DNA from: Bacteroidales bacterium
GTDB lineage: Bacteria; Bacteroidota; Bacteroidia; Bacteroidales; UBA932
DNA: 64,000 nt
Direction of reading: 5' to 3'
Assembly (NCBI GenBank): GCA_017557535.1
Contig: JAFYYM010000012.1
Location: 62,001 to 126,000 of the forward strand
Shown here piece by piece: positions 1 to 7,998 of the stretch; position 1 is the first letter of the stretch, and each line of letters begins with the position of its first letter. Below the pieces are notes generated by a model that was given only the letters and a program-made list of their open reading frames with translations, was not told the origin of the DNA and made no database searches. The position numbers and the translations under genes were made by a program.

Positions 1-2
1 AT

Positions 3-515
3 TGGCTATCCACCACCGGAACTGCTGCTATCGTTGAGTTCCCCGGTGTCCTTTATAGAGGTGGCGCCGAAAAGAAGATTCGAAAATATCTGGTTGATAA
101 CAACTATGTTGATACGGTTATTCAGCTTCCGGACAACCTTTTCTTTGGAGTGACGATCGCTGTTTGCATAATTGTTCTCAAGAAGAATAAGAGCGAAGCC
201 AAGACATATTTCATCGACGCATCACATGATTTCATTCATGAGGGAAATAAGAACAAACTCTCCGAGGATGATATCAAGCACATTCATGATGCTTTTATTG
301 GGAAGCAGGATGAGGAGCATTATACCAAGTTAATTGAGAATTCTGCAATTGCCGCTAACGATTATAATTTGTCGGTATCTTCATATGTAGAAAAAGCAGA
401 CGAAAAGGAACTAGTAAATATTGCCGCATTAAACCTTGAGATTGAGAACATCGTAAAGAGGGAAAATGAACTCCGTACTGCTATAGATGCGATTATTAAA
501 GATCTTGCGATATGA
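3..515 (+). CDS. hsdM: Type I restriction-modification methylase subunit HsdM, 3' part
   Basis: The reading frame is open from the window edge, so the gene starts outside; about 170 C-terminal residues are visible. The stretch coding GTAAIVEFPGVLYRGGAEKK, then KIRKYLVDNNYVDTVIQLP and DNLFFGVTIAVCIIVLKKNK, is the typical end of the N6-adenine methylase domain of type I HsdM, followed by a charged helical tail that in this family contacts HsdS. The catalytic NPPF motif lies upstream and is not seen. HsdM with HsdS methylates adenine in a bipartite site and forms the core of the restriction complex. The stop overlaps the hsdS start (ATGA at 512-515), so the two are translationally coupled. An internal GTG at 150 is not a plausible start because homology continues upstream. 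Confidence 0.93.
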   Translation, partial: WLSTTGTAAIVEFPGVLYRGGAEKKIRKYLVDNNYVDTVIQLPDNLFFGVTIAVCIIVLKKNKSEAKTYFIDASHDFIHEGNKNKLSEDDIKHIHDAFIGKQDEEHYTKLIENSAIAANDYNLSVSSYVEKADEKELVNIAALNLEIENIVKRENELRTAIDAIIKDLAI

Positions 516-1702
516 GCGAATTATTGAGCTATATTGATTCTCTTTGTCCAAATGGGATTGAATTTAAGCAACTTGGAGACTACATCTCAATCTATACCGG
601 GACTCAGTTTAACAAGAGAGATATGGACGAGGAAGGTGAATATCCTGTACTTAATGGTGGTATTGGTTTCTCTGGCTATACAGATAATTACAACGAAGAG
701 GCAAACACAATTGCTATTTCCCAAGGAGGAGCATCTGCTGGATATGTCAATTGGGTTGATCGGCGTTTCTGGGCCGGGGCTCATTGCTTTGTAGTAAAAC
801 CCATATCCAATACTCTGGATAATCGATATCTTTTCCACTTTCTGAAAAACATGGAAAAGAGAATTATGTCTTCTAAACATGGTGCGGGTATCCCTGGACT
901 TAATCGAAGTAAAGTTCAAGCCCTTGAGATTCCTGTACCTCCTCTGGAGGTGCAGAGAAAAATTGTCGAGGTGCTCGACAATTTTTCGGAGCTTACAGCG
1001 GAGCTTACAGCGGAGCTTACAGCTAGGCAAAAGCAATACGAATACTACCGCGATAACTTGCTGAATTTCAATAACTTAAATAGGGGGGGGCAAAGTGAAG
1101 TAAAGTGGTTGGCACTCAGCGAGATAGGCACATTTACGCGTGGACGAAGATTCGTCAGAAATGATGTCGTTGAGGAAGGATACCCCTGCATACATTACGG
1201 AGACATGTATACTTATTATGGACTTTCTGCGACTGAGACCAAGACCTTCATCAATGAAGATCTTGCATCAAAGTTGCGCTTCGCCCATAAGAACGATGTC
1301 GTGATTGTGGGTGCTGGGGAGAATGATGAGGATATAGGTATCGGTCTCGCGTGGCTCGGAGACAGCTCTCCCGCCGTTCATGATGCTTGCTATATTTTCC
1401 ACCATAAGCAGAACCCAAAGTATATCTCGCATTATTTACGGACACATTCCTATCATCAGCAGATCAAGAAATATGTATCTTCAGGGAAAATCTGCTCTAT
1501 CTCAGCAGAAGGAGTAGGAAAAGCTATAATTCCTATTCCGTCATTAGAAGAACAAGCCCGCATAGTTGATATCCTTGACAAGTTCGAAAGCCTTACCACC
1601 AATTTAACCGAAGGTCTCCCTGCGGAAATCAAAGCCCGCCAACAGCAATACGAATACTACAGAGATAAACTACTGACCTTTAAGCGTAAAGCAGTCGCAT
1701 GA
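512..1702 (+). CDS. hsdS: Type I restriction-modification specificity subunit HsdS
   Basis: A 396-aa DNA-recognition subunit with the usual two halves: target recognition domain 1 (about residues 15-150), central conserved helix (about 150-190), target domain 2 (about 195-345) and C-terminal conserved helix (about 346-396). Each helix ends with the same signature, QYEYYRDNLL in the first and QYEYYRDKLL in the second. The central helix carries three tandem TAEL-type units (residues 160-171) as in the EcoR124 family, where unit number sets the spacer length of the bipartite site. A run of eight G (1083-1090, residues 191-193) lies between the halves; gain or loss of one G brings an immediate stop. 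ATG at 512 overlaps the hsdM stop and the stop overlaps hsdR. The recognition sequence cannot be predicted from the protein. Confidence 0.95.
   Translation: MSELLSYIDSLCPNGIEFKQLGDYISIYTGTQFNKRDMDEEGEYPVLNGGIGFSGYTDNYNEEANTIAISQGGASAGYVNWVDRRFWAGAHCFVVKPISNTLDNRYLFHFLKNMEKRIMSSKHGAGIPGLNRSKVQALEIPVPPLEVQRKIVEVLDNFSELTAELTAELTARQKQYEYYRDNLLNFNNLNRGGQSEVKWLALSEIGTFTRGRRFVRNDVVEEGYPCIHYGDMYTYYGLSATETKTFINEDLASKLRFAHKNDVVIVGAGENDEDIGIGLAWLGDSSPAVHDACYIFHHKQNPKYISHYLRTHSYHQQIKKYVSSGKICSISAEGVGKAIIPIPSLEEQARIVDILDKFESLTTNLTEGLPAEIKARQQQYEYYRDKLLTFKRKAVA
989..1024 (+). repeat. 12-bp tandem repeat coding TAEL units in hsdS
   Basis: Three successive copies of GAGCTTACAGCG (the last base of the third copy is T), in frame, coding ELTA-ELTA-ELTA. 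Being multiples of three, copy-number changes keep the frame but alter the length of the helix between the two target domains. Confidence 0.93.
1032..1048 (+). repeat. 17-bp direct repeat, copy 1, central helix of hsdS
   Basis: AGCAATACGAATACTAC occurs exactly here and at 1644-1660. The copies are 612 bp apart and in the same codon phase, so recombination between them would remove target domain 2 in frame. Confidence 0.9.
1083..1090 (+). repeat. G8 homopolymer tract in hsdS, candidate phase-variation switch
   Basis: Eight consecutive G inside the coding region between the two target domains. One extra G gives TGA five codons after the AGG that begins the tract; one fewer gives TAA six codons after it. 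Either change would end HsdS after the first target domain and central helix, at roughly 195 residues. Confidence 0.9.
1644..1660 (+). repeat. 17-bp direct repeat, copy 2, C-terminal helix of hsdS
   Basis: Exact second copy of the sequence at 1032-1048, coding the QYEYY part of the second conserved helix. Confidence 0.9.
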
Positions 1703-4700
1703 CAAAACTGAACATCATATCCCAGAATCCGGAGAGCACGCTGGTGGCGGAGTTCGTCCCCGATCAGAAACGGGAACGAAACTACCAGAGTGAAGCCATG
1801 CTTGAGGATGCTTTTATCAAACAGCTCCAAGAGCAAGGCTATGAATATCTCCCCATTACAGACGAACAGGGCCTCATCGCCAACCTTCGCCGGCAGCTGG
1901 AGAGACTCAATGACCATAAGTTCTCCGATGCAGATTGGGAGGCGTTCTTCAGGATTCACCTGGCCAACCAGAACGATGGTATCCTCGAGAAGACGAACAC
2001 CATACAGAATGACTTCGTCAAGGTGGCCACGATCGGTCAGGCCGATGGGAGCAACACATTCCGGAACATCAAGCTTATCGACAAGGATGACATCCACAGG
2101 AACTCCCTGCAAGTCATCAACCAGTATGTCGTGGATGACGGGTCACGGCCCAATCGATATGATGTCACAATCCTCGTGAACGGCCTGCCTCTCGTTCATG
2201 TAGAGCTTAAGCGCAGGGGCATGGATCTAAAGGAGGCCTTCAACCAGATAAACCGCTACCAGCGGGATTCATTCTGGGCCGGATCCGGACTCTTCGAATA
2301 TGTTCAGCTCTTTGTTATTAGCAACGGCACATTCACCAAGTATTACTCCAATACTACCCGCAATGCCCATGTCAAAAAGACGCAGGAACTGTGCGCAAAG
2401 AATGTGCAGAAGACATCCGGGAGCTTTGAGTTTACATCCTTCTGGGCAGACGAGAAAAACAACCCTATTTATGATCTGGTAGACTTCACCGCCACCTTCT
2501 TTGCCAAACACTCTCTGCTAAATGTCCTGACTCGTTTCTGTGTCTTTACGGCAGAGAAGGAATTGCTGGTGATGAGGCCATACCAGATTGCCGCAACTGA
2601 GAAGATTCTCCAGCGCATTCTAATAGCCACCTATGACAAGAAGAAACTCGGCACTGTTGCAGCCGGAGGTTACATCTGGCACACGACGGGTTCTGGAAAG
2701 ACGCTCACATCGTTCAAGACTGCCCAGATTGCATCCAAGCTCCCGGAAATAGACAAGGTGCTCTTTGTGGTCGACCGAAAAGATCTGGACTACCAAACTA
2801 TGAAGGAGTATGACCGCTTTGAGAAAGGTGCCGCAAACTCCAATGCAAACACTGCCATTCTTCAGAAGCAATTGGAAGACGCAAATTGCCGGATCATCAT
2901 CACCACAATCCAGAAGCTTAGCCGCTTCATTACCAAAAACAAGAAGCATCCGGTCTACGATGCCCATGTAGTGCTGATCTTCGATGAATGCCATAGATCT
3001 CAGTTCAACGAGATGCATGCGGCCATCACCAAGGCGTTTAAGAGATACCACATGTTCGGATTCACCGGGACTCCCATTTTCCCGCAGAACTCCAGCAGCA
3101 ACGGACTGCCCAATCTCAAAACCACAGAGCAGGCATTTGGTGACCGCTTGCACAGCTATACCATCGTCAATGCCATCAACGACCAGAATGTACTACCCTT
3201 CCGTATCGACTATATCAAGACGATGAAGGAGAAGGAGGGTGTCCGGGAGGATCAGGTCTGGGGCATCGATACCGACAAGGCATTCCTGTCCCCGGAGAAC
3301 ATCTCCAATGTCACCCGTTATATTCTGGAGCATTTCGATCAGAAGACAAAACGCAACGCCTTCTATAGGCTCAAGGATAAGCGAGTCGGTGGCTTCAATT
3401 CCATCTTTGCCACTTCCAGCATCCCGGCTTCCATTCTCTATTACAATGAGTTCATGAAGCAGATGGAGTCGCTGCCGGAAGACAAGAAACTCAAGATTGC
3501 GCTTATTTACAGCTATGGTCAGAACGAGGCTGAACTGGAGCAGGAGGGATTTATGACCGAGGAGAACTCGGACGATACAGCCGGGTTGGATGCCACCTCC
3601 CGCGATTGTTTAGAGAAGGCCATTCGGAACTACAACGAGTTGTTCCATACCAGCTTTGACACCTCTTCTGATAAGTTCCAGAACTACTACAAGGATCTCT
3701 CGATGCGGATGAAGAACCGTGAGGTCGATTTACTGATTGTGGTGAATATGTTCCTTACCGGATTCGATGCCAAGACGCTCAATACCCTCTGGGTGGACAA
3801 GAATCTCCGCATGCATGGCCTGCTGCAGGCGTTCTCCCGCACCAACCGCAAACTCAACTCCGTAAAGACATTCGGCAACATTGTGTGCTTCCGTAACCTT
3901 GAGGCGAACACCAACGAGAGCCTCGCCCTCTTTGGGGACGAGAAGGCTGGCGGTATTGTCGTTCTCCGTAATTTCGGGGATTATTACAACGGATTCGAAG
4001 ATGAGAGCGATAAACATCATCCCGGATACTCAGAGTTGGTGGACGAGTTGATCAGGGAATTTCCGGTTGGACAGCCCATTCTCCTGGAAGAGAGGCAGAA
4101 ACAGTTCGCCAGGCTGTTCGGCAATCTTCTCAAGGCCATCAACCTGCTCCAGTGCTTTGACGAGTTCAAAGACAAGGTGCTGATCAGCGACCGTGACATG
4201 CAGGACTATCAGAGCATGTACATCGACATCTATAACAAGTTCCGTAACCGTGAGAAGCATGATAAGGAGGATATAACGGAGGATGTCGTGTTCGAGATTG
4301 AGCTGGTGAAACAGGTCGAGGTGAATATCGATTACATCATGCTCCTGGTTGCCAAGTATCACGAGGATCATGATTGCAATGCCGAAATCCGCCTGTCCAT
4401 CACCAAGGCCATTGACTCCAGCATTGAGCTCCGGAACAAGAAAGACCTCATCGAGAGCTTCATCGACTCGCTCACTCCTGAAGACACTGATGTAGATGTC
4501 GTTTGGCGGGAATATGTCCTGAGACAAAAGGAACAGGAGCTTGAGAGCATCATCACCGAGGAGAGGCTCAAGCCGGAGGAGACCCGCAGGTTTGTCGAGG
4601 CGTCCTTCCGTGATGGTGCTATCCGCGAGAATGGTACAGAGGTCGCTGCTATCCTGCCGCCGATGTCCCGCTTCAGCAAGGACAGGGCGACCAAGAAGGA

Positions 4701-4755
4701 GACGGTGCTGTCCAGATTGAAGGCGTTCTTTGAGAGGTTCAGAGATATACTATAA
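1699..4755 (+). CDS. hsdR: Type I restriction enzyme translocase/endonuclease subunit HsdR
   Basis: A 1018-aa motor and nuclease subunit of the EcoR124 type. An N-terminal PD-(D/E)xK nuclease is visible as D155 (RYDVTILVNG) and E169-L-K171. The SF2 translocase follows: Walker A TTGSGKT with K334, Walker B as DECH (429-432), motif III GFTGTPIF, and late motifs including MFLTGFDA and LQAFSRTNR. The C-terminal helical region binds the methylase core. With HsdM and HsdS it cuts DNA lacking the proper methylation, after ATP-driven translocation. The start overlaps the hsdS stop (ATGA at 1699-1702), and the next gene begins 12 nt after the stop, so it belongs to a longer operon. No frameshift or missing motif was seen. 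Confidence 0.95.
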   Translation: MTKLNIISQNPESTLVAEFVPDQKRERNYQSEAMLEDAFIKQLQEQGYEYLPITDEQGLIANLRRQLERLNDHKFSDADWEAFFRIHLANQNDGILEKTNTIQNDFVKVATIGQADGSNTFRNIKLIDKDDIHRNSLQVINQYVVDDGSRPNRYDVTILVNGLPLVHVELKRRGMDLKEAFNQINRYQRDSFWAGSGLFEYVQLFVISNGTFTKYYSNTTRNAHVKKTQELCAKNVQKTSGSFEFTSFWADEKNNPIYDLVDFTATFFAKHSLLNVLTRFCVFTAEKELLVMRPYQIAATEKILQRILIATYDKKKLGTVAAGGYIWHTTGSGKTLTSFKTAQIASKLPEIDKVLFVVDRKDLDYQTMKEYDRFEKGAANSNANTAILQKQLEDANCRIIITTIQKLSRFITKNKKHPVYDAHVVLIFDECHRSQFNEMHAAITKAFKRYHMFGFTGTPIFPQNSSSNGLPNLKTTEQAFGDRLHSYTIVNAINDQNVLPFRIDYIKTMKEKEGVREDQVWGIDTDKAFLSPENISNVTRYILEHFDQKTKRNAFYRLKDKRVGGFNSIFATSSIPASILYYNEFMKQMESLPEDKKLKIALIYSYGQNEAELEQEGFMTEENSDDTAGLDATSRDCLEKAIRNYNELFHTSFDTSSDKFQNYYKDLSMRMKNREVDLLIVVNMFLTGFDAKTLNTLWVDKNLRMHGLLQAFSRTNRKLNSVKTFGNIVCFRNLEANTNESLALFGDEKAGGIVVLRNFGDYYNGFEDESDKHHPGYSELVDELIREFPVGQPILLEERQKQFARLFGNLLKAINLLQCFDEFKDKVLISDRDMQDYQSMYIDIYNKFRNREKHDKEDITEDVVFEIELVKQVEVNIDYIMLLVAKYHEDHDCNAEIRLSITKAIDSSIELRNKKDLIESFIDSLTPEDTDVDVVWREYVLRQKEQELESIITEERLKPEETRRFVEASFRDGAIRENGTEVAAILPPMSRFSKDRATKKETVLSRLKAFFERFRDIL

Positions 4756-4767
4756 TTAGCTGAGACC

Positions 4768-7700
4768 ATGGGCGAGGTAAGACTCAATAAAATTATAAGG
4801 TCGTATAATATCGGTTTGCAGAATTTGGTCAATTTCCTGAAAACCAAAGGACTAGTAGTGCCACCAAATCCTAACGCTAAAATATCAGACTCCTATCTCC
4901 CTGCAATTGAGAATTATTTCAATAACGATAACACTAAAGCTATGAGTTTCGTTAAGGACCAAAAGTACACGATGCGTATCACGGGTGTTGATACATTCAA
5001 TGGCCGCCGTTCTTATGTTGTCGTTTTCGGAGGAACCGAGTATCGCATTAAAATGTATCCATTCCAAAGAGAAAGGTCCGGCGACATTGGATGCATTTAT
5101 GTAGGGACTAACGATTCGGGTCGTCCTCAATTCATTCAGGATTTTCAGGATGTTCTCAAGGAAGTCTATTCCGAGGGTATGGTCTATCCTTTCAAGCTTT
5201 TCAGTGAGTGCACCGACCAAAATACGGGTGCTTTCTATTATAATCTATCTGATGATTATGGGCTCTATCACCGGGTTTATAATCAGCGACTCCGGGATAT
5301 AAAAGTTGGCGATGTGATCAAAGCGAGAGTTCTGGCTATTGAGAAGAATTACCTTTCTCTTGATATTTTGCCCAACCCAGTCCCTGCTGCCTCTTACCAG
5401 ATAGGAGATATCGTCAACCTTTCCGGCGTGGTGAATAATCCTGTCAAAGATAATTCAGCCATTGATTTCTCAAAGCTCAATCCCGAGGCAGACACTACTC
5501 TGAGGGATTATCAGACTGATAACAAGCGCAAGATTTATGAGGCGTGGCGAACCTGCAGAAGTGTCATGCTCCAGATGCCCACGGGGACAGGAAAGACCCG
5601 TCTATTCGTCTCCATCGCTAGGGATCTTTTCAATTACGGTGTCAACCGTAAGAAAGCCGTCAAGATACTGTTCCTCGCCCATAGGAAAGAGCTCATCGAG
5701 CAGATATCCGACCATCTGGGCCGCAAGTACAATCTGGCTCACGGCCTTATCATGTCGCAAAGCCTGGAGCAGAAGAAGTTCCCGATGCAGATCGGCTCGG
5801 TACCCACCCTGACCCGTAGGCTTCAAAGGTGGGATGATAAAGATTTTGACGTGATCATCATTGACGAGGCTCATCATGTCAAGGCAAAGAGCTATAAGAA
5901 GATCATAGACCTTTATCCTAATGCGAAGATATTGGGAGTCACCGCCACGCCGTACCGCTTGAACGGTGCTGGATTCAGACCAGAATTCGATGAGCTGATC
6001 GTCTCTCCCTCCGTCGCAGAGTTCATCAAGAGCGGCTATCTCAGCGAGTATGAGTATTATTCCATAAAGCCCAACTCATTGCTTCAGAAGGCTATTGACC
6101 ACATGAAGCTGGACTTTGAGGGAGATTATAAGGAGAGCGAGATGATGGGCGTTATGGACCGGGATCATATCCGGGCTGGGATTCTCGCCACATACCAGAA
6201 GTTCGCTTCCGGGAAGAAAGGGATTGTCTACACCATCAGTAAGGATCATAACACACACCTGGCGGCCGCCTTCAACAAAGCCGGGATTGTATCCGCCGCG
6301 ATAGACAGTGACACGCCAAAGGAGAAACGGGATGAAATGGTTCAGAAGTTCAAGCGTGGGGAGATTCAGGTCCTGTTTAACGTGAATATATTTTCCGAAG
6401 GGTTTGACTGTCCCGATGTCGAGGTTATCCAGTTGGCCAGGCCGACGAAATCACTGGCTATGTACCTCCAGCAGGTAGGGCGTGGCCTACGTCCGCATGA
6501 TTCGAAGGAGAAGCTGATTATCCTTGATAACGTCGGTCTGTTCAATAAGTTCGGATTCCCGTCCGCCCGCCGCAAGTGGAGATATCACTTCGAGGGGAAG
6601 CCAGTGGATGAGTCGCCCGCATCCAATCTCATTGATAATGACGAGAACCGTGTGGTGAAGCCCATCTATGAGGGAGATGAGGATATTGAGATGCTTCATG
6701 ATTCGCGTACTGAGGATGTCTCCGGGAACGCACTGGATTCGGTGACACATGATTATTCTCAAAGTTTCCTTGAGTATGCAAGCACTCTTTTGACCGCAAC
6801 TACTGCTAACAACTATGTCCGGGAGATACGTACCCGACTAGACGAATACATAAGGACGCATCGTACTCCAGAGTTCAAGGGCATTTTTAGCATTATTGAC
6901 TATGATTCATTGATGTCTATTTATAATGGTCTTAGAGCAGACCGGGAGTTTGTCGCCTTCAATAAGGAAAAGCATAATGTGTTCACTGCCGCTTTGAGAC
7001 GATACATTGAATTTGCGGCGAGTTATTCTCAGCAATCTTCTGCGACGATTCTTCCTCCTCCCATCGTTTCCGAACCTGGTCAAGCTATTAAGAATGATAA
7101 GCTCCTTACTACTGCGCCGGAAATGGATGAAGAAGAGATTGATAAAGAGATCGATTCCATTAGGAGGGCGATATCTTTCTCCCAGAAACGGAATTTCCCT
7201 ATCCCGAAGGAGATGACTGACGAGCTTGAGAGACTCATCAGGATAAAGAGTGAGAGTAGCCTTTCCGCTTCCTTGAAAAAAGATGTTGAGCAGACTCTTG
7301 AGAAGATAGGTGTCACAGGTGTCCGTTCTTTTGATTATGATATCGCATCCCAATCGATTTCCGTGACGGCCTCTTTTGATTACGAGACTGCCATCAAGGA
7401 TGAGAAAGACATGTCAGAACTCCTGCGATTAATGGAGAGATTTAATGTGGCGACAATCCCTGAAGAGATCAGGAAGTCGCATACGCAAATTCAAGAGGCC
7501 AAACAAATCCAGAATGCGATTGCCAGCTTAAGGACCACGCTTTCTGCTCTGGTCTCTTTAAAGAAGCTTAATGATTCAACCATAAGTGGTATCCACTACA
7601 GTGAGAGTGATGGGGTTTCAATCTTGAAGAAGACGTTTGAGTTGGTGCCTCCTGAAGTCTCTCCGGCAAAGGCTTCCACAAGGAATTCCCCACAGCGTTT

Positions 7701-7986
7701 CAAGGTTACTTTGAGTGACGGCTCTGTGATTTGCAGAAACAAGGCGAAGGACACGTATCTTGATGCACTGGAAGCGATCGGCCCTAACAATATCAAAGAC
7801 TTCGAGATGATAATCAATGGAAGACCCTTTTTCGATCATATTCCGCATCCCAAGTACGCTAATCAATCTTACCTTTTGTCAAATAGATCATGGGTTAATA
7901 CAAATATCACAACCGAGAAGAAAGTTGCAATTATTAAAGAGATATCTGCTAAATATAATCTCGGTTTGAAGGTGGAGTTAATATAA
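4768..7986 (+). CDS. DEAH-box helicase with IF2-like N-terminal domain and S1-like segment
   Basis: A 1072-aa protein. Residues 3-50 (RLNKIIRSYNIGLQNLVNFL followed by a KG..V..NPN.KI pattern) closely resemble the N-terminal domain of Bacteroidetes initiation factor IF-2. A beta-rich stretch follows, then an S1/OB-like segment near 170-205 (VGDVIKARVLAIEKNYLSLD). Residues about 240-610 are an SF2 helicase: Walker A PTGTGKT with K276, Walker B DEAH (366-369), motif III GVTATPYR, motif VI QQVGRGLRP (568-576). The remaining about 450 residues are acidic and helical, ending in a small domain (about 970-1072) not identified here. It sits 12 nt after hsdR and 12 nt before a nuclease-like gene. A role as an accessory defence motor is inferred from position; the helicase call is from motifs. 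Confidence 0.85.
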   Translation: MGEVRLNKIIRSYNIGLQNLVNFLKTKGLVVPPNPNAKISDSYLPAIENYFNNDNTKAMSFVKDQKYTMRITGVDTFNGRRSYVVVFGGTEYRIKMYPFQRERSGDIGCIYVGTNDSGRPQFIQDFQDVLKEVYSEGMVYPFKLFSECTDQNTGAFYYNLSDDYGLYHRVYNQRLRDIKVGDVIKARVLAIEKNYLSLDILPNPVPAASYQIGDIVNLSGVVNNPVKDNSAIDFSKLNPEADTTLRDYQTDNKRKIYEAWRTCRSVMLQMPTGTGKTRLFVSIARDLFNYGVNRKKAVKILFLAHRKELIEQISDHLGRKYNLAHGLIMSQSLEQKKFPMQIGSVPTLTRRLQRWDDKDFDVIIIDEAHHVKAKSYKKIIDLYPNAKILGVTATPYRLNGAGFRPEFDELIVSPSVAEFIKSGYLSEYEYYSIKPNSLLQKAIDHMKLDFEGDYKESEMMGVMDRDHIRAGILATYQKFASGKKGIVYTISKDHNTHLAAAFNKAGIVSAAIDSDTPKEKRDEMVQKFKRGEIQVLFNVNIFSEGFDCPDVEVIQLARPTKSLAMYLQQVGRGLRPHDSKEKLIILDNVGLFNKFGFPSARRKWRYHFEGKPVDESPASNLIDNDENRVVKPIYEGDEDIEMLHDSRTEDVSGNALDSVTHDYSQSFLEYASTLLTATTANNYVREIRTRLDEYIRTHRTPEFKGIFSIIDYDSLMSIYNGLRADREFVAFNKEKHNVFTAALRRYIEFAASYSQQSSATILPPPIVSEPGQAIKNDKLLTTAPEMDEEEIDKEIDSIRRAISFSQKRNFPIPKEMTDELERLIRIKSESSLSASLKKDVEQTLEKIGVTGVRSFDYDIASQSISVTASFDYETAIKDEKDMSELLRLMERFNVATIPEEIRKSHTQIQEAKQIQNAIASLRTTLSALVSLKKLNDSTISGIHYSESDGVSILKKTFELVPPEVSPAKASTRNSPQRFKVTLSDGSVICRNKAKDTYLDALEAIGPNNIKDFEMIINGRPFFDHIPHPKYANQSYLLSNRSWVNTNITTEKKVAIIKEISAKYNLGLKVELI

Positions 7987-7998
7987 CGACTACTAAAC

